From: AWTP1-13 sp050248715 | Lineage (GTDB): Bacteria > Pseudomonadota > Alphaproteobacteria > Rhizobiales > Hyphomicrobiaceae | Assembly (NCBI GenBank): GCA_050248715.1 | Contig: JBFWRV010000031.1 | Coordinates: forward strand, 1 to 64,000 | Direction: 5' to 3' | Length of the DNA: 64,000 bases | Part shown: positions 7,542 through 15,710 of the stretch, in pieces | Numbering within the stretch: the first letter of the stretch is position 1 | Layout of the letters: the number at the start of each line of letters is the position of its first letter | Made by a program: the position numbers and the translations under genes | Notes under the pieces: model-generated | What the model saw: only the letters and a program-made list of their open reading frames with translations | Databases searched by the model: none | What the model was told of the DNA's origin: nothing

Positions 7542-10379
7542 GTGTTGGCCGACCTCGCGCGCCGCTGCGCCGACGAGCCCGAGCTGAACATGCTCGCGCC
7601 GCTCCTCGCTGCGCCGCCGGTGCGCGACCTCCTCGCCGGCATCTTCGGCGCCTCGCCCTACCTGACGAGCCTCATCGAGCGCCACCCGGCGAGCCTGCTC
7701 GCCGCGCTCGCCACCTCGCCCGATGCCCGCTTCGACGCGCTCTGCCGCACGCTCGACGCGGCCGCGCCCGATACCTCCGCGGACGCCATGCGCGCACTCC
7801 GCATCTACAAGACCGACGTCGCCCTCCTCTCGGCGCTCTGCGACCTGGCCGGCGTCTGGCCTGTCATGACGGTCACCCGCCGGCTGTCGCAGGCCGCCGA
7901 CGCCGCCGTCGGCGCCGCCGTGCGCTTTCTCTTCCGCCAAGCCGCCAAGGCCGGCGACTGGCTTGGGGATACGCCGGCCGGCTATGTCGTGCTCGGCATG
8001 GGCAAGTACGGCGCTTTCGAGCTCAACTATTCCTCCGACATCGACCTCATCGTCTTCTACGACCTCGATCGCGTCCGCCTGCGTGCGGGCCTCGAGGTAC
8101 AGCCCTTCTTCGTGCGCCTCACGCGCGATCTCGTCCGCCTCATGACCGAGCGTACCGGCGACGGCTACGTCTTCCGCACCGACCTGCGCCTGCGCCCCGA
8201 TCCCGGCTCCACCCCGCTCGCCATCTCCACGCTGGCCGCGCTCAACTACTACGAGAGCTTTGGCCAGAACTGGGAGCGCGCCGCCCTCATCAAGGCCCGC
8301 CCCGTGGCCGGCGACGCCGATGCGGGCGCCGCGCTCATCGAGGACCTCGCGCCCTACATCTGGCGCAAGTATCTCGATTTCGCCGCCATCGCCGACATCC
8401 AGGCGATGAAGCGGCAGATTCACGCGTTCCACGGCTTCGCCACCATCGGCGTCGCCGGCCATAACATCAAGGTCGGCCGCGGCGGCATTCGCGAGATCGA
8501 GTTCTTCGTGCAGACGCAGCAGCTGATCGCCGGCGGCCGCCAGCCCGCCCTGCGCGTCTCCGACACGCTCTCGGCGCTCGCGCGGCTGGAGGAGCGCGGC
8601 TGGATCACGGCCCAGGCCCGCGACGAACTCAGCGAGGCCTACAGCTTTCTGCGCACCATCGAGCACCGCCTGCAGATGATCGCCGACGAGCAGACGCAGA
8701 CGCTGCCCGAGGATGCGGAACGGCTCGAGGCCCTCGCCCGCTTCTGCGGCTTTGCCGGACGCGAAGCCTTCGCCGCCCGCCTGACCTCCGAGCTGGAACG
8801 CGTGCAGGGCCACTACGTTCGCCTCTTCGAGCACAGCCCGGAGCTGACGCGCCAGGGCGCCAACATGGTCTTTGCCGGCGAGGCCGACGATCCCGCCACC
8901 GTGGAGGCACTGACCCGCATGGGCTACACGCGCGCATCCGAGATCATCGGACTCGTGCGCGGCTGGCATCATGGGCGCTATCCCGCCGTCCGCACCGCCC
9001 GCGCCCGCGAGCTCCTGACCGAGGTTCAGCCGGTGCTGGTCGAAGAGCTGGCAAGAACTGCCAATCCCGACCTCGCCCTCATCGGCTTCGACCGCTTCTT
9101 GTCCGAGCTGCCCTCCGGCGTGCAGCTCTTCTCGCTGCTGAAGCAGAAGCCGGGCCTCATCGAGCTCATCGCCGCCATCATGGGCACGGCGCCGCGCCTC
9201 GCCCGCTTGCTGAGCAAGCGCCGCCGCGTGCTCGACGCCGTGCTCGATCCCGGCTTCTTCGGCAGCCTACCGGGCCGCGCCCATCTCGAGGCTTCCATCA
9301 CCGCCGAGTTCGCCGGCGCGGGCGACTTCCAGGACGTGCTCGACCGCGCCCGGCTCATTGCCAACGAGCAGCAGTTCCTGATCGGGGTGCGCGTGCTCAC
9401 GGGCACCATCAGCGCGGCGCAGGCGGGCGGCGCCTACGCCCTGCTGGCCGAGTGCATGATCGCGGCCGTGCAAGCCGAGGTGGAGCGCGAAATGGAGCGC
9501 GCGCACGGCCGCGTACCGGGCGGCGGCGCCTGCGTCGTCGCGCTCGGCAAGCTCGGCGGGCGCGAGATGACAGCCGCCTCCGACCTCGACCTCATCCTCA
9601 TCTACGACTTCGAGCCGGAGGCCACGCTGTCGGGCGGCCTCAAGCCGCTGGCGCCGAGCCAGTACTACATCCGCCTGACGCAGCGGCTGATCAGCGCCTT
9701 CACCGCCCCGACCGCCGAAGGCATCCTCTATCCCGTCGACATGCGTCTTCGCCCCTCGGGGCAGAAGGGGCCCGTCGCCACCCAGCTTGCAAGCTTCATC
9801 CACTACCAGGAGAGCGAGGCCTGGACCTGGGAGCACATGGCGCTCACGCGCGCCCGGGTCGTCTCCGGCCCGCCGGCGTTGCGACGCGCCGTCGAGCAGG
9901 CGATCCGCGATGCGCTCCTCAAGCCGCGCGACCGTGCCAAGACGGCCGCCGACGTCCGCGACATGCGCGCGCGCATCGAGAAGGAGAAGGGGACCAAGGA
10001 TGTCTGGGACCTCAAGCAGGTGCGCGGCGGCCTCGTGGATCTCGAGTTCATCGCCCAATATTTGCAACTCCTGCACGCGGCCGCCGAGCCCTCAATCCTC
10101 AGCCAGAACACGGCGGCCGCGCTCGCCAAACTGAGCGAGGCCGGCCTGCTTCCTCCCGATGCAGCCGACGCCTTGCTGCCGGCCGCCGGCTTGCTCAACA
10201 ACCTGACCCAGGTGTTGCGGCTGTGCCTCGACGAGCCCTTCGAGCCGGCCAAGGCGGCCGATGGCCTCAAGGCCCTGCTGGCGCGGGCCGGCGATGCCCC
10301 CAACTTCGCGCATCTGGACGCGGACCTCACCGCCCGCGAGGCCGAGGTCGCCCTCTGTTTCGATCGCCTGATCACCTGA
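7542..10379 (+). CDS. glnE: Bifunctional glutamine synthetase adenylyltransferase/adenylyl-removing enzyme
   Basis: The protein has 945 residues or slightly more. It adenylylates glutamine synthetase to lower its activity when nitrogen is plentiful and removes AMP when it is scarce, under PII control. Two nucleotidyltransferase domains are visible. The N-terminal one has GMGKYGAFELNYSSDIDLIVF (de-adenylylation) and the C-terminal one has LGKLGGREMTAASDLDLILIY (adenylylation). Between and after them are GlnD-PII-uridylyltransferase-like helical regions, with GGIREIEFFVQ and RGGLVDLEFIAQY. GTG 7542 is the first standard start, but the same frame is open upstream and reads like protein (SPRVHDAAKAER) back to a CTG at 7470, so the true start may be there. 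It is cytosolic. Length agrees with the family. Confidence 0.95.
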   Translation: MLADLARRCADEPELNMLAPLLAAPPVRDLLAGIFGASPYLTSLIERHPASLLAALATSPDARFDALCRTLDAAAPDTSADAMRALRIYKTDVALLSALCDLAGVWPVMTVTRRLSQAADAAVGAAVRFLFRQAAKAGDWLGDTPAGYVVLGMGKYGAFELNYSSDIDLIVFYDLDRVRLRAGLEVQPFFVRLTRDLVRLMTERTGDGYVFRTDLRLRPDPGSTPLAISTLAALNYYESFGQNWERAALIKARPVAGDADAGAALIEDLAPYIWRKYLDFAAIADIQAMKRQIHAFHGFATIGVAGHNIKVGRGGIREIEFFVQTQQLIAGGRQPALRVSDTLSALARLEERGWITAQARDELSEAYSFLRTIEHRLQMIADEQTQTLPEDAERLEALARFCGFAGREAFAARLTSELERVQGHYVRLFEHSPELTRQGANMVFAGEADDPATVEALTRMGYTRASEIIGLVRGWHHGRYPAVRTARARELLTEVQPVLVEELARTANPDLALIGFDRFLSELPSGVQLFSLLKQKPGLIELIAAIMGTAPRLARLLSKRRRVLDAVLDPGFFGSLPGRAHLEASITAEFAGAGDFQDVLDRARLIANEQQFLIGVRVLTGTISAAQAGGAYALLAECMIAAVQAEVEREMERAHGRVPGGGACVVALGKLGGREMTAASDLDLILIYDFEPEATLSGGLKPLAPSQYYIRLTQRLISAFTAPTAEGILYPVDMRLRPSGQKGPVATQLASFIHYQESEAWTWEHMALTRARVVSGPPALRRAVEQAIRDALLKPRDRAKTAADVRDMRARIEKEKGTKDVWDLKQVRGGLVDLEFIAQYLQLLHAAAEPSILSQNTAAALAKLSEAGLLPPDAADALLPAAGLLNNLTQVLRLCLDEPFEPAKAADGLKALLARAGDAPNFAHLDADLTAREAEVALCFDRLIT

Positions 10380-10458
10380 TCCATCCCCTGGAGGGGCGAG
10401 GCAGGCTCACCACGAGCACGACACCGCCGTGAGCTTGTCGAAGGGCGGAGCGGCGGCG

Positions 10459-10605
10459 TCAGCTGAGCAGCCACAGCAGGAGGGCAAGGAGCAGGACCGT
10501 CGCCCAGTAGGCCGGCAGGAACCAGCTGCCCACGCGCCACAGCGGCATGCCTGCGTCGTGAGGAGGCCGGGCGGCCGGATGGATGTGGGGATGATGCTTG
10601 CGCAT
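10459..10605 (-). CDS. Small single-pass membrane protein with histidine-rich N-terminus
   Basis: The ATG at 10605 has GAGG seven to eight bases upstream and opens a 48-residue protein. It begins MRKHHPHIHPAARPPHDAG (five His and several Pro), then has a hydrophobic helix at about 31-48 (FLPAYWATVLLLALLLWLLS), ending right at the stop. I do not recognise a family. The His-rich head could bind metal, or it could simply be a cytosolic anchor. It lies tail to tail with glnE. The next minus-strand gene upstream (10614-10862) ends only eight bases before this start, so the two may be co-transcribed. Confidence 0.6.
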   Translation of the reverse strand: MRKHHPHIHPAARPPHDAGMPLWRVGSWFLPAYWATVLLLALLLWLLS

Positions 10606-10613
10606 GGTGCGCC

Positions 10614-10862
10614 TCACAAGCGGGTGGGGTGGGGGAGCACCGCGTCGAGACGACGGACCGTCCGCTGCGGCCTCGCGAAGGCCTTGAACATTTTGGCGAC
10701 GTAGCGCTCGAGCCCGGGCTCTCCAAGCCCGTTAGGGATCAGCAGGTCCGTGAAGCGCCATCGGTCGGGCTCCTCGATGAGCGCGATCGGGCGACCTTTC
10801 GCGCGGCCGCCGCGCGGCGCCACGACGCGCACCACGAACTGTCCGTAGATGTCGAGCCGCAT
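10614..10862 (-). CDS. Small conserved protein, DUF7661-like
   Basis: The protein has 82 residues. The pattern MRLDIYGQF.V.V, a short variable strand, R...DLLIP..L.E..LERYVAKMFKAFA resembles the small bacterial family DUF7661 (MRFDVYGRF...DLVIPP..). The function of that family is unknown. There is no signal peptide. The C-terminal 15 residues look like an extension. It is probably cytosolic and co-transcribed with the 48-residue membrane protein just downstream. Confidence 0.7.
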   Translation of the reverse strand: MRLDIYGQFVVRVVAPRGGRAKGRPIALIEEPDRWRFTDLLIPNGLGEPGLERYVAKMFKAFARPQRTVRRLDAVLPHPTRL

Positions 10863-10892
10863 GGCTAGTGTGTCCTGATCGCGAAATTCGTT

Positions 10893-11120
10893 TCAGCGTG
10901 CGGCAGGCGAGGAGCGAACGATGGTGAAGTTGCCTCCGGCACTCTCGTCGAACGCGTACCTGATGGCGGCGTCACGGGTGCGGAAGAGCCCGGCCCGGCG
11001 GCCGGTGCTCTCTCGGATCACCCAGGCGCCTGCGGCATTGCGGCCGAGCAGGAAGTAGGGGGCGACGGCCGTCGGCAGGCGGCTCGGAAAATCGAGGCCG
11101 GCCACGAGGTGCAGCGACAT
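10893..11120 (-). CDS. Small hypothetical protein
   Basis: The protein has 75 residues. The body (YFLLGRNAAGAWVIRESTGRRAGLFRTRDAAIRYAFDES) looks like a compact alpha/beta domain of the kind found in many short Bradyrhizobium-type proteins in which a sheet carrying W.I.E is followed by a helix. A GGAG-like stretch lies before ATG 11120. It sits 30 bases upstream of the DUF7661-like gene on the same strand and may share its transcript. I assign no function. Confidence 0.6.
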   Translation of the reverse strand: MSLHLVAGLDFPSRLPTAVAPYFLLGRNAAGAWVIRESTGRRAGLFRTRDAAIRYAFDESAGGNFTIVRSSPAAR

Positions 11121-11315
11121 GACACGATCTCCTCGGGAGATGTTTGCGATGCCAGCTACGTACTCAAGGCGGCATATAGATCCGAGAGGGGCCAGGGGAC
11201 GACGTCATAAGTGGGAAATATAGAAAGCCCGAGCGTGGGCGGCGGCGTGCGGCGGAACGATCGCCGGCGTTCGCGGTTGTCGGTGGCGAGATCGTCAATC
11301 GTTGCAGCGAGGCTT

Positions 11316-11558
11316 ATGATGCAGGCCGCACACGCACTGGCTCCCGTGATTGCGGAAATCATCTCCGGGCATTGCCCGGGGACACGGGCGCGCAAGGACT
11401 TCGTTAGCGCGTGCTTCCACGGCGACTGGACCCAGGCCAAGGCCATGGTGGAGGGGATGCTGGCGGAGCCGTGGCATCTCGTCGGCTATCAGGAACAGCG
11501 CCTGCGCGAGTTTCTCGACGTGCTGCAGCTTGAGGATAGCGCGGCGGCGCAGACCTAG
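11316..11558 (+). CDS. Small hypothetical protein
   Basis: An open frame from 11211 or, more likely, from ATG 11316 gives 80 residues rich in helix (MMQAAHALAPVIAEIISGHC, then DWTQAKAMVEGMLAEPWHLVGYQEQRLREFLDVLQ). The first 35 residues of the longer version are arginine-rich and look untranslated. I do not recognise it. It could be a false gene, but residues 20-75 have the amphipathic pattern of a real helical protein. Confidence 0.4.
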   Translation: MMQAAHALAPVIAEIISGHCPGTRARKDFVSACFHGDWTQAKAMVEGMLAEPWHLVGYQEQRLREFLDVLQLEDSAAAQT

Positions 11559-11628
11559 CAGGTTGGCTCCCAATCTCGACACCGCCCTTGTATGATTGCT
11601 GGGCTCGAATCGGCGACGGTGTCGAGCT

Positions 11629-11660
11629 GATCCCCTGAGGGTGGCCACCCTCAGGGGATC
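11629..11660. repeat. Perfect 32-base palindrome
   Basis: GATCCCCTGAGGGTGG at 11629-11644 is followed directly by its exact reverse complement at 11645-11660, with no spacer. It lies about 120 bases upstream of the IS110-type remnant and 70 bases after the preceding small gene. It matches none of the dispersed repeat families in the window. Confidence 0.85.
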
Positions 11661-11778
11661 GGGTGGGCGGGATCGTCTTCGCCCTCGGTTGAGAACCGCG
11701 GCTCAGCTGGATCCGTTCATCCTTCGCGCTTGTCCTGGCCAAAGGCAAGGTTTCGCCCGAACGAAGCGCAGCGGCTCG

Positions 11779-12341
11779 AGTCTACGTCGGCTTCGACGTC
11801 TGTAAAGGGTGGCTCGACGTCTATATCCATCCCATTGGCCAAAGTTTGCGCGTTGCCAACGACGGCATCGGGCTCAAGGGCCTGAAGCGGCAGCTGGCAA
11901 TACATGAGGTTGTTCTCGTGGCCATGGAGGCGACGGGTAAGTTCCATCGCCTGGCGCAACGGCATCTGTCGCAACCCGCTTGAGTTTGCTCAGGAGCGAG
12001 TTCGGCCGGCGCATCGCCGCGCTCGAGCGCAGCATCGCCCGTCTGCAAGCCGCCATCCAAGCCGCCATTGCCCGCGCGGCTTGGCGCCGGTGGCCTGCGA
12101 CAGTGGCGACGGCACCGGGCAGCGACGCATTCGCGCAGGCCGTGCCCATGTGCGCACCGCAATCGACTTTGCCGGCCTTTCGGCGGCCCGCTACAACCCC
12201 GATCTGAGCCGCGTCTATCGGCGGCTCATTGCCGCCGGCAAGAAGCCCAAGGTGGCCCTCGTCGCCGTCATGCGAAAACTCGTCATCCTCGCCAACGCTC
12301 TCGTCGGCCAGGACAGGCTATGGCAACCAAGGCCCGCTTGA
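11779..12341 (+). pseudogene. IS110-family transposase remnant
   Basis: The N-terminal part reads VYVGFDVCKGWLDVYIHP and later LVAMEATGKFH, the DEDD-type catalytic start of IS110 transposases (first Asp in GFDV, Glu in MEATG), and stops near 11982. A middle piece (RIAALERSIARLQAAI) lies in a second frame. The C-terminal serine-recombinase-like domain lies in a third frame: AGLSAARYNPDLSRVYRRL, then KKPKVALVAVMRKLVILANAL, ending WQPRPA at 12341. Compared with an intact protein of about 320-350 residues, a large part of the centre is missing and the frame shifts twice, so it cannot be active. No clear left or right element or target duplication could be recognised. Confidence 0.85.
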
Positions 12342-12356
12342 CCTCCATAACAGATG

Positions 12357-12425
12357 CTGAGCCTGTCGAAGGGCGGGTGGGAGGCACCGCCGGTGGCCTC
12401 GTGCTTCGACAGGCTCAGCACGGGG
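12357..12425. repeat. CTGAGCCTGTCGAAG-family inverted repeat
   Basis: GCTGAGCCTGTCGAAG near 12357 is mirrored by CTTCGACAGGCTCAGC near 12405, forming a palindromic element of about 70 bases. The same core recurs throughout the window (for example at 24866, 30495, 33195, 51866 and 61625). Translated frames across it give the spurious motifs ELVEGR or LSLSKH. Confidence 0.85.
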
Positions 12426-12447
12426 GTGTGTGCATGGCTTGGGATCG

Positions 12448-12527
12448 CGTAGGGCGCAAAAGGCGAAGCCGCATTGCGCCGAAACGACGGCAGTCCGGTG
12501 CAATGCGCTGCGCTTTTGCACCCTACG
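12448..12527. repeat. GTAGGGCGCAAAAG-family inverted repeat
   Basis: The left arm CGTAGGGCGCAAAAGGCGAA, continuing to GCATTGCGCC, pairs with the right arm GGTGCAATGCGCTGCGCTTT, continuing to TGCACCCTACG. The element is about 80 bases. Close copies lie at 23847-23969, 25045-25124 and 61699-61778, each time next to a copy of the CTGAGC family. Confidence 0.85.
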
Positions 12528-12611
12528 TGGCTGCCGCGACCGGCGACATCCAGGCAACTGTCCGTTTGCGGACCGTAGGAAGCAGAAGGAGCACCCTTGG
12601 CGGGAGGCTGC

Positions 12612-12812
12612 TCACCACGAAACCGGTCGCACGGCGTCCGCGAATTCCGAGGCCGTGAGGGAGCGGTATTCCCATCTCCAGCCGACGCGCCGTCGCATCA
12701 GCTTCCCTGAGCGGTCGGTCCCATCGACGAGACGAACGGATCGCAAGCACAAGACGAGCCGCCATTCCGTGGCTTGGCCGATCCGCAAGAGGCGATAGAC
12801 GAAATGAAGCAT
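12612..12812 (-). CDS. Small hypothetical protein
   Basis: ATG 12812 opens 66 residues: MLHFVYRLLRIGQATEWRLV, then LCLRSVRLVDGTDRSGKLMRRRVGWRWEYRSLTASEFADAV. The arrangement of a strand, a charged turn, a W.YR.LT..EF ending resembles short proteins seen beside accessory genes in Rhizobiales, but I cannot name a family. The ribosome-binding site is weak. Basic and tryptophan-rich. Confidence 0.5.
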   Translation of the reverse strand: MLHFVYRLLRIGQATEWRLVLCLRSVRLVDGTDRSGKLMRRRVGWRWEYRSLTASEFADAVRPVSW

Positions 12813-13171
12813 GCTGGCTTTCGCAGGTGAGGGTCGGCGGGCATCGCGGGGATACAGCGCCATCCTAGACCACAGGGTGGGACAGCTTTGTAAAAGCCTG
12901 ATGACAGGGTTACGCGGGTCGCCAGGTCGCGGACCCAGCGTCGATCCCCGCACCCCGTCCCACCCCAGGGAATGCGCGTTTCAACCGCGCCTGGGCGGCA
13001 TCGCCTCCCCCACGACAACCGCCCAGGCGCGGCGGGCGGCGGGCCGACCGGTGCGGAAACGGACCAGCCCGCGCTCGGCGCGCAAGTTGGTCGGTTTGCT
13101 CGACGGGGAAATCCCCCGTCCGGGGGACAGTCGTTGCCTCGACCGCGCGGCACTCGATCGGAGGTCGGGCA
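12813..13171. other. No gene recognised
   Basis: About 360 bases with high GC and only shadow frames. I see no repeat copy and no clear RNA gene. Confidence 0.4.
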
Positions 13172-13270
13172 TGGGATCGTCACGACGACGGCGGTCACGC
13201 GCGCTTTGAGCGAGCTGGTGAGGGCGATCCCCTGACGCACCGCGCGCAGCGAAGCGTCCAGTCCGTTCAA
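13172..13270 (-). pseudogene. Remnant of a universal stress protein
   Basis: A minus-strand piece of about 33 residues reads LDASLRAVRQGIALTSSLKA then RVTAVVVTIP. This aligns with the N-terminal DGS...KAV..G.ALAK.LKA.VTAVTVTEP segment of the two intact UspA genes at 14246 and 14698. The start, the rest of the domain and the ATP-binding loop are gone. It is plausible as a decayed third paralogue, but short enough to be chance. Confidence 0.4.
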
Positions 13271-13401
13271 CGGTGCGCCCTGGGACGGTGATCTGGCTTT
13301 GATCCAGGTCAACACGGAAAGCGGGGAGCGCTCTAACAATCATCGAGCCGTACCTCGAGGCCAGCGATTGCGCTGCGGGTGCATGCCGAAAGGAGCCACG
13401 C

Positions 13402-13770
13402 ATGCCGATGAAGAGGATTCGCATGGAGCTGGCCCGGGATCATGACTATCCGGAAGGTAGCCGGGAACGGGGATATGAGTTTGCGGCGCCGCTGGACGAG
13501 CAGGGTCATCTTCTTGCCGACGAGTGGCGCGTCACACGAGAAAGATGCCGGGTGAAGCGGTTCTGGCCCGGGCAGAAGAACGAGATCGGGCATTTGGTGC
13601 ATCGCCGCGGCGGAAGCTGGGCCTTCGACTACGATCCGAAACGCAGCGACGACGACGAGCCCGGCTTCAAGCTCGACCGCCATCGCCTGGTCCCGGGCGA
13701 GTACATCTCGATCACCGAGCATGACGGGGCAATGCGGACGTTCCGGATCATATGGGTGCGCGATCTGTGA
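13402..13770 (+). CDS. Conserved hypothetical protein
   Basis: The protein has 122 residues. Its body (RIRMELARDHDYPEGSRERG, then YEFAAPLDEQGHL, then RFWPGQKNEIGHLVHRRGGSWAFDYDP, DDEPGFKLDRHRLVPGEYISITE) has a strand-rich pattern that I recall as a recurrent uncharacterised protein in Rhizobiales. A GGAG-like site (AAAGGAGCC) precedes the ATG. There is no signal peptide. It opens a plus-strand group with the phasin-like and UspA genes and may belong to the same stress response. Confidence 0.75.
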   Translation: MPMKRIRMELARDHDYPEGSRERGYEFAAPLDEQGHLLADEWRVTRERCRVKRFWPGQKNEIGHLVHRRGGSWAFDYDPKRSDDDEPGFKLDRHRLVPGEYISITEHDGAMRTFRIIWVRDL

Positions 13771-13833
13771 TTGGTTTCGGGAGAGCGACCCGAGCCGCTG
13801 CTTGGGTCTGGCCGCTGATCAGGAGGTGATACC

Positions 13834-14223
13834 ATGCACGCTAAATCGAGGCGTTCGCACCCGGGTGCTGGCCTGACCCCGCTGCCCGCATGCGAAGCCT
13901 GGGCGTCTGCGCTTGATGGCTGGGCGGCAACGAATGACAGGCTGCACGAAACCTGGCGGGCCCTGAGCGTGGAGTGGCAGCAATTTCTTGGCCGTCGCCT
14001 CAACGATGATTTCCGCCTGCTGCAGAACCTCTCGTCCGCAAGGGCTTTTGACGACATCTGGACGGCCTGGGCGGGGTTCTGGCGGAAGGCCGCGGAGGAC
14101 TACGGCGCGGAATGTTCGGCAATCGCCAGGCTCACCGGGGAGTTCGTCACAAGGAGCGCGTCGGTGAGACATAGCGGTATCTCAGAGACAGGGACAGCTG
14201 TCCCGCAATCCAAAGCTGCCTGA
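13834..14223 (+). CDS. Phasin-like protein
   Basis: The protein has 129 residues. Helical segments with the pattern LHETWRALSVEWQQFLGRRL, NDDFRLLQNLSSARAFDDIWTAWAGFWRKAAEDYGAE resemble Phasin_2 proteins, which coat polyhydroxyalkanoate granules. GGAGGTGATACC before the ATG is a strong ribosome-binding site. The C-terminal 20 residues are not family-like. It lies just ahead of two UspA genes; phasin-like proteins of this short type often occur in alphaproteobacterial stress clusters. Granule binding is inferred only. Confidence 0.6.
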   Translation: MHAKSRRSHPGAGLTPLPACEAWASALDGWAATNDRLHETWRALSVEWQQFLGRRLNDDFRLLQNLSSARAFDDIWTAWAGFWRKAAEDYGAECSAIARLTGEFVTRSASVRHSGISETGTAVPQSKAA

Positions 14224-14245
14224 AGCACCAGGCCGGAGAAGGACG

Positions 14246-14683
14246 ATGTACAAGCACATTCTGATTGCCACGGACGGATCGGAGCTCGCCGGAAAGGCCA
14301 TCGCCGCAGGCTTTGGCCTGGCGCGGGAGTTGAAGGCGAAGGTGACGGCGGTAACGGTGACGGAGCCATGGACGGCGATCGTCGTCGGTGATGCGGCAAT
14401 AGCCTTTCCCGTGGACGAGTATGAAAAATCCTCGAACGAAAACGCTGCCCATATCCTCGCCAGCGTGAGCAAGCTCGCGCGCAAGGCGGATATCGCATGC
14501 ACCACGGTTCACGCGAAGGATCAGTTTCCGGCCGAAGGGATTCTGGACACCGCCAGGAAGAACAATTGCGATCTGATCGTCATGGCATCGCATGGCAGGC
14601 GGGGGCTCGGACGGCTGCTTCTCGGCAGCCAGGCCGTCAAGGTCCTTACCCACAGCAGCGTTCCCGTCCTCATCTGCCGATAG
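14246..14683 (+). CDS. Universal stress protein, UspA family
   Basis: The protein has 145 residues forming a single Usp domain. It opens MYKHILIATDGSELAGKAI, and the ATP-binding loop G-x2-G-x9-G-S is present as SHGRRGLGRLLLGSQAV. ATP-binding Usp proteins of this kind protect during starvation, oxygen limitation or membrane damage. It lies 14 bases before the next UspA gene, and the two proteins are similar along their whole length, so they arose by tandem duplication. Confidence 0.93.
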   Translation: MYKHILIATDGSELAGKAIAAGFGLARELKAKVTAVTVTEPWTAIVVGDAAIAFPVDEYEKSSNENAAHILASVSKLARKADIACTTVHAKDQFPAEGILDTARKNNCDLIVMASHGRRGLGRLLLGSQAVKVLTHSSVPVLICR

Positions 14684-14697
14684 GCGGGGGAGTTGCC

Positions 14698-15135
14698 ATG
14701 TTCAAGCATCTGCTCATCGCAACTGACGGCTCTGCAGCAAGTGAAAAGGCGGTCGCCTGCGGGCTTGCCCTTGCCAAGGCGCTGCGGGCGCCGGTGACCC
14801 TGGTCACGGTGACGGAAGCGTGGACTGAGGCGGCATACGCGACGGTGCCGACCCGATCCATGATCGAGGTCTACGAAAAGACCGCCGCCGGCAATGCGGC
14901 TGCCACGCTCGATGCCGCCAAGCGGGCAGCACAGGATGCCGGGGTGACCTGCAGGACACTTCACATCCGCGAGCAACACGCCCCCGAGGGCATCATCAAA
15001 GCCGCGAAGGAGGAGGGGTGTGACGTGATCGTCGTCGGCGCGCATGGACGCGGCCCGGTCGGACGCGTGCTGCTCGGCAGCACCTCGCTGAAAGTGCTCA
15101 CCTTCAGTGCGGTTCCCGTTCTCGTCTGCCGCTAG
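14698..15135 (+). CDS. Universal stress protein, UspA family (second tandem copy)
   Basis: The protein has 145 residues starting at ATG 14698 (MFKHLLIATDGSAASEKAVA), with the ATP-loop motif AHGRGPVGRVLLGSTSLKV. It aligns with the upstream UspA without gaps at either end. GGGGGAG precedes the start. It is probably translated from the same message, and the pair may form homodimers or heterodimers. Confidence 0.93.
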   Translation: MFKHLLIATDGSAASEKAVACGLALAKALRAPVTLVTVTEAWTEAAYATVPTRSMIEVYEKTAAGNAAATLDAAKRAAQDAGVTCRTLHIREQHAPEGIIKAAKEEGCDVIVVGAHGRGPVGRVLLGSTSLKVLTFSAVPVLVCR

Positions 15136-15347
15136 TCCCGCTGCGCGCCGATCGTCGACGCCTGCGAGGGCAAGGGCTCCGGGACAAGAAACGGCGGTGC
15201 CGGTAAGCCCGCCCACCTGCAAGTGCTGCAAACGCCGTAGTGACGTCAGAAAGAGCGTAAGTCACGACTTCCCGCCATGATGGGCGTGCCCGCGGCGATG
15301 CCAAAAAGCGTCCCGGCGGGTCAGGTTGCGGAAGGGGACGCTCGAGG

Positions 15348-15710
15348 ATGGAGGGCTGCATGTACGTGAGGTTCGCAGGCATCGCTTTGGCTGTCGCCGC
15401 TCTCCTCGTCGCCCTGTGCGGCCTTGTGGCGGCGCAAATGTCCCCAATTGCCCGCGGCGAGGCCATCGCACAGAAACACTGCGCCAGATGCCATGCCATT
15501 GGCGATGCCGGCGCAAGTCCTATGGGGCTTGCACCGCCGTTTCGCGATCTATCGAAAAGGTATCCGATTGAGACGCTGGCGGAAGCTCTTGCGGAGGGCA
15601 TCGTCGTCGGCCACCCGGCGATGCCGCGGTTCACCTTCGAGCCACGCGAGATTGACGCCCTCTTGAGCTACATGTCGGGCCTCAAAGCGACCGAGCCCGC
15701 CAAGCGCTGA
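15348..15710 (+). CDS. Small periplasmic c-type cytochrome
   Basis: The protein has about 120 residues (ATG 15348; a second ATG at 15360 is possible). A signal peptide (FAGIALAVAALLVALCGLVAAQ) is followed by the haem site CARCH, an axial-Met candidate in HPAMPRF, and a C-terminal helix ALLSYMSGLK. This is the class I cytochrome c pattern in its short form. The partner is unknown. It follows the Usp genes by about 200 bases and faces the malic enzyme; respiratory adjustment under stress is a reasonable guess. Confidence 0.9.
   Translation: MEGCMYVRFAGIALAVAALLVALCGLVAAQMSPIARGEAIAQKHCARCHAIGDAGASPMGLAPPFRDLSKRYPIETLAEALAEGIVVGHPAMPRFTFEPREIDALLSYMSGLKATEPAKR

Noticed and set aside
7368..8972. 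534-residue minus-strand frame over glnE
   Set aside because: Antisense shadow; glnE has both nucleotidyltransferase motifs.
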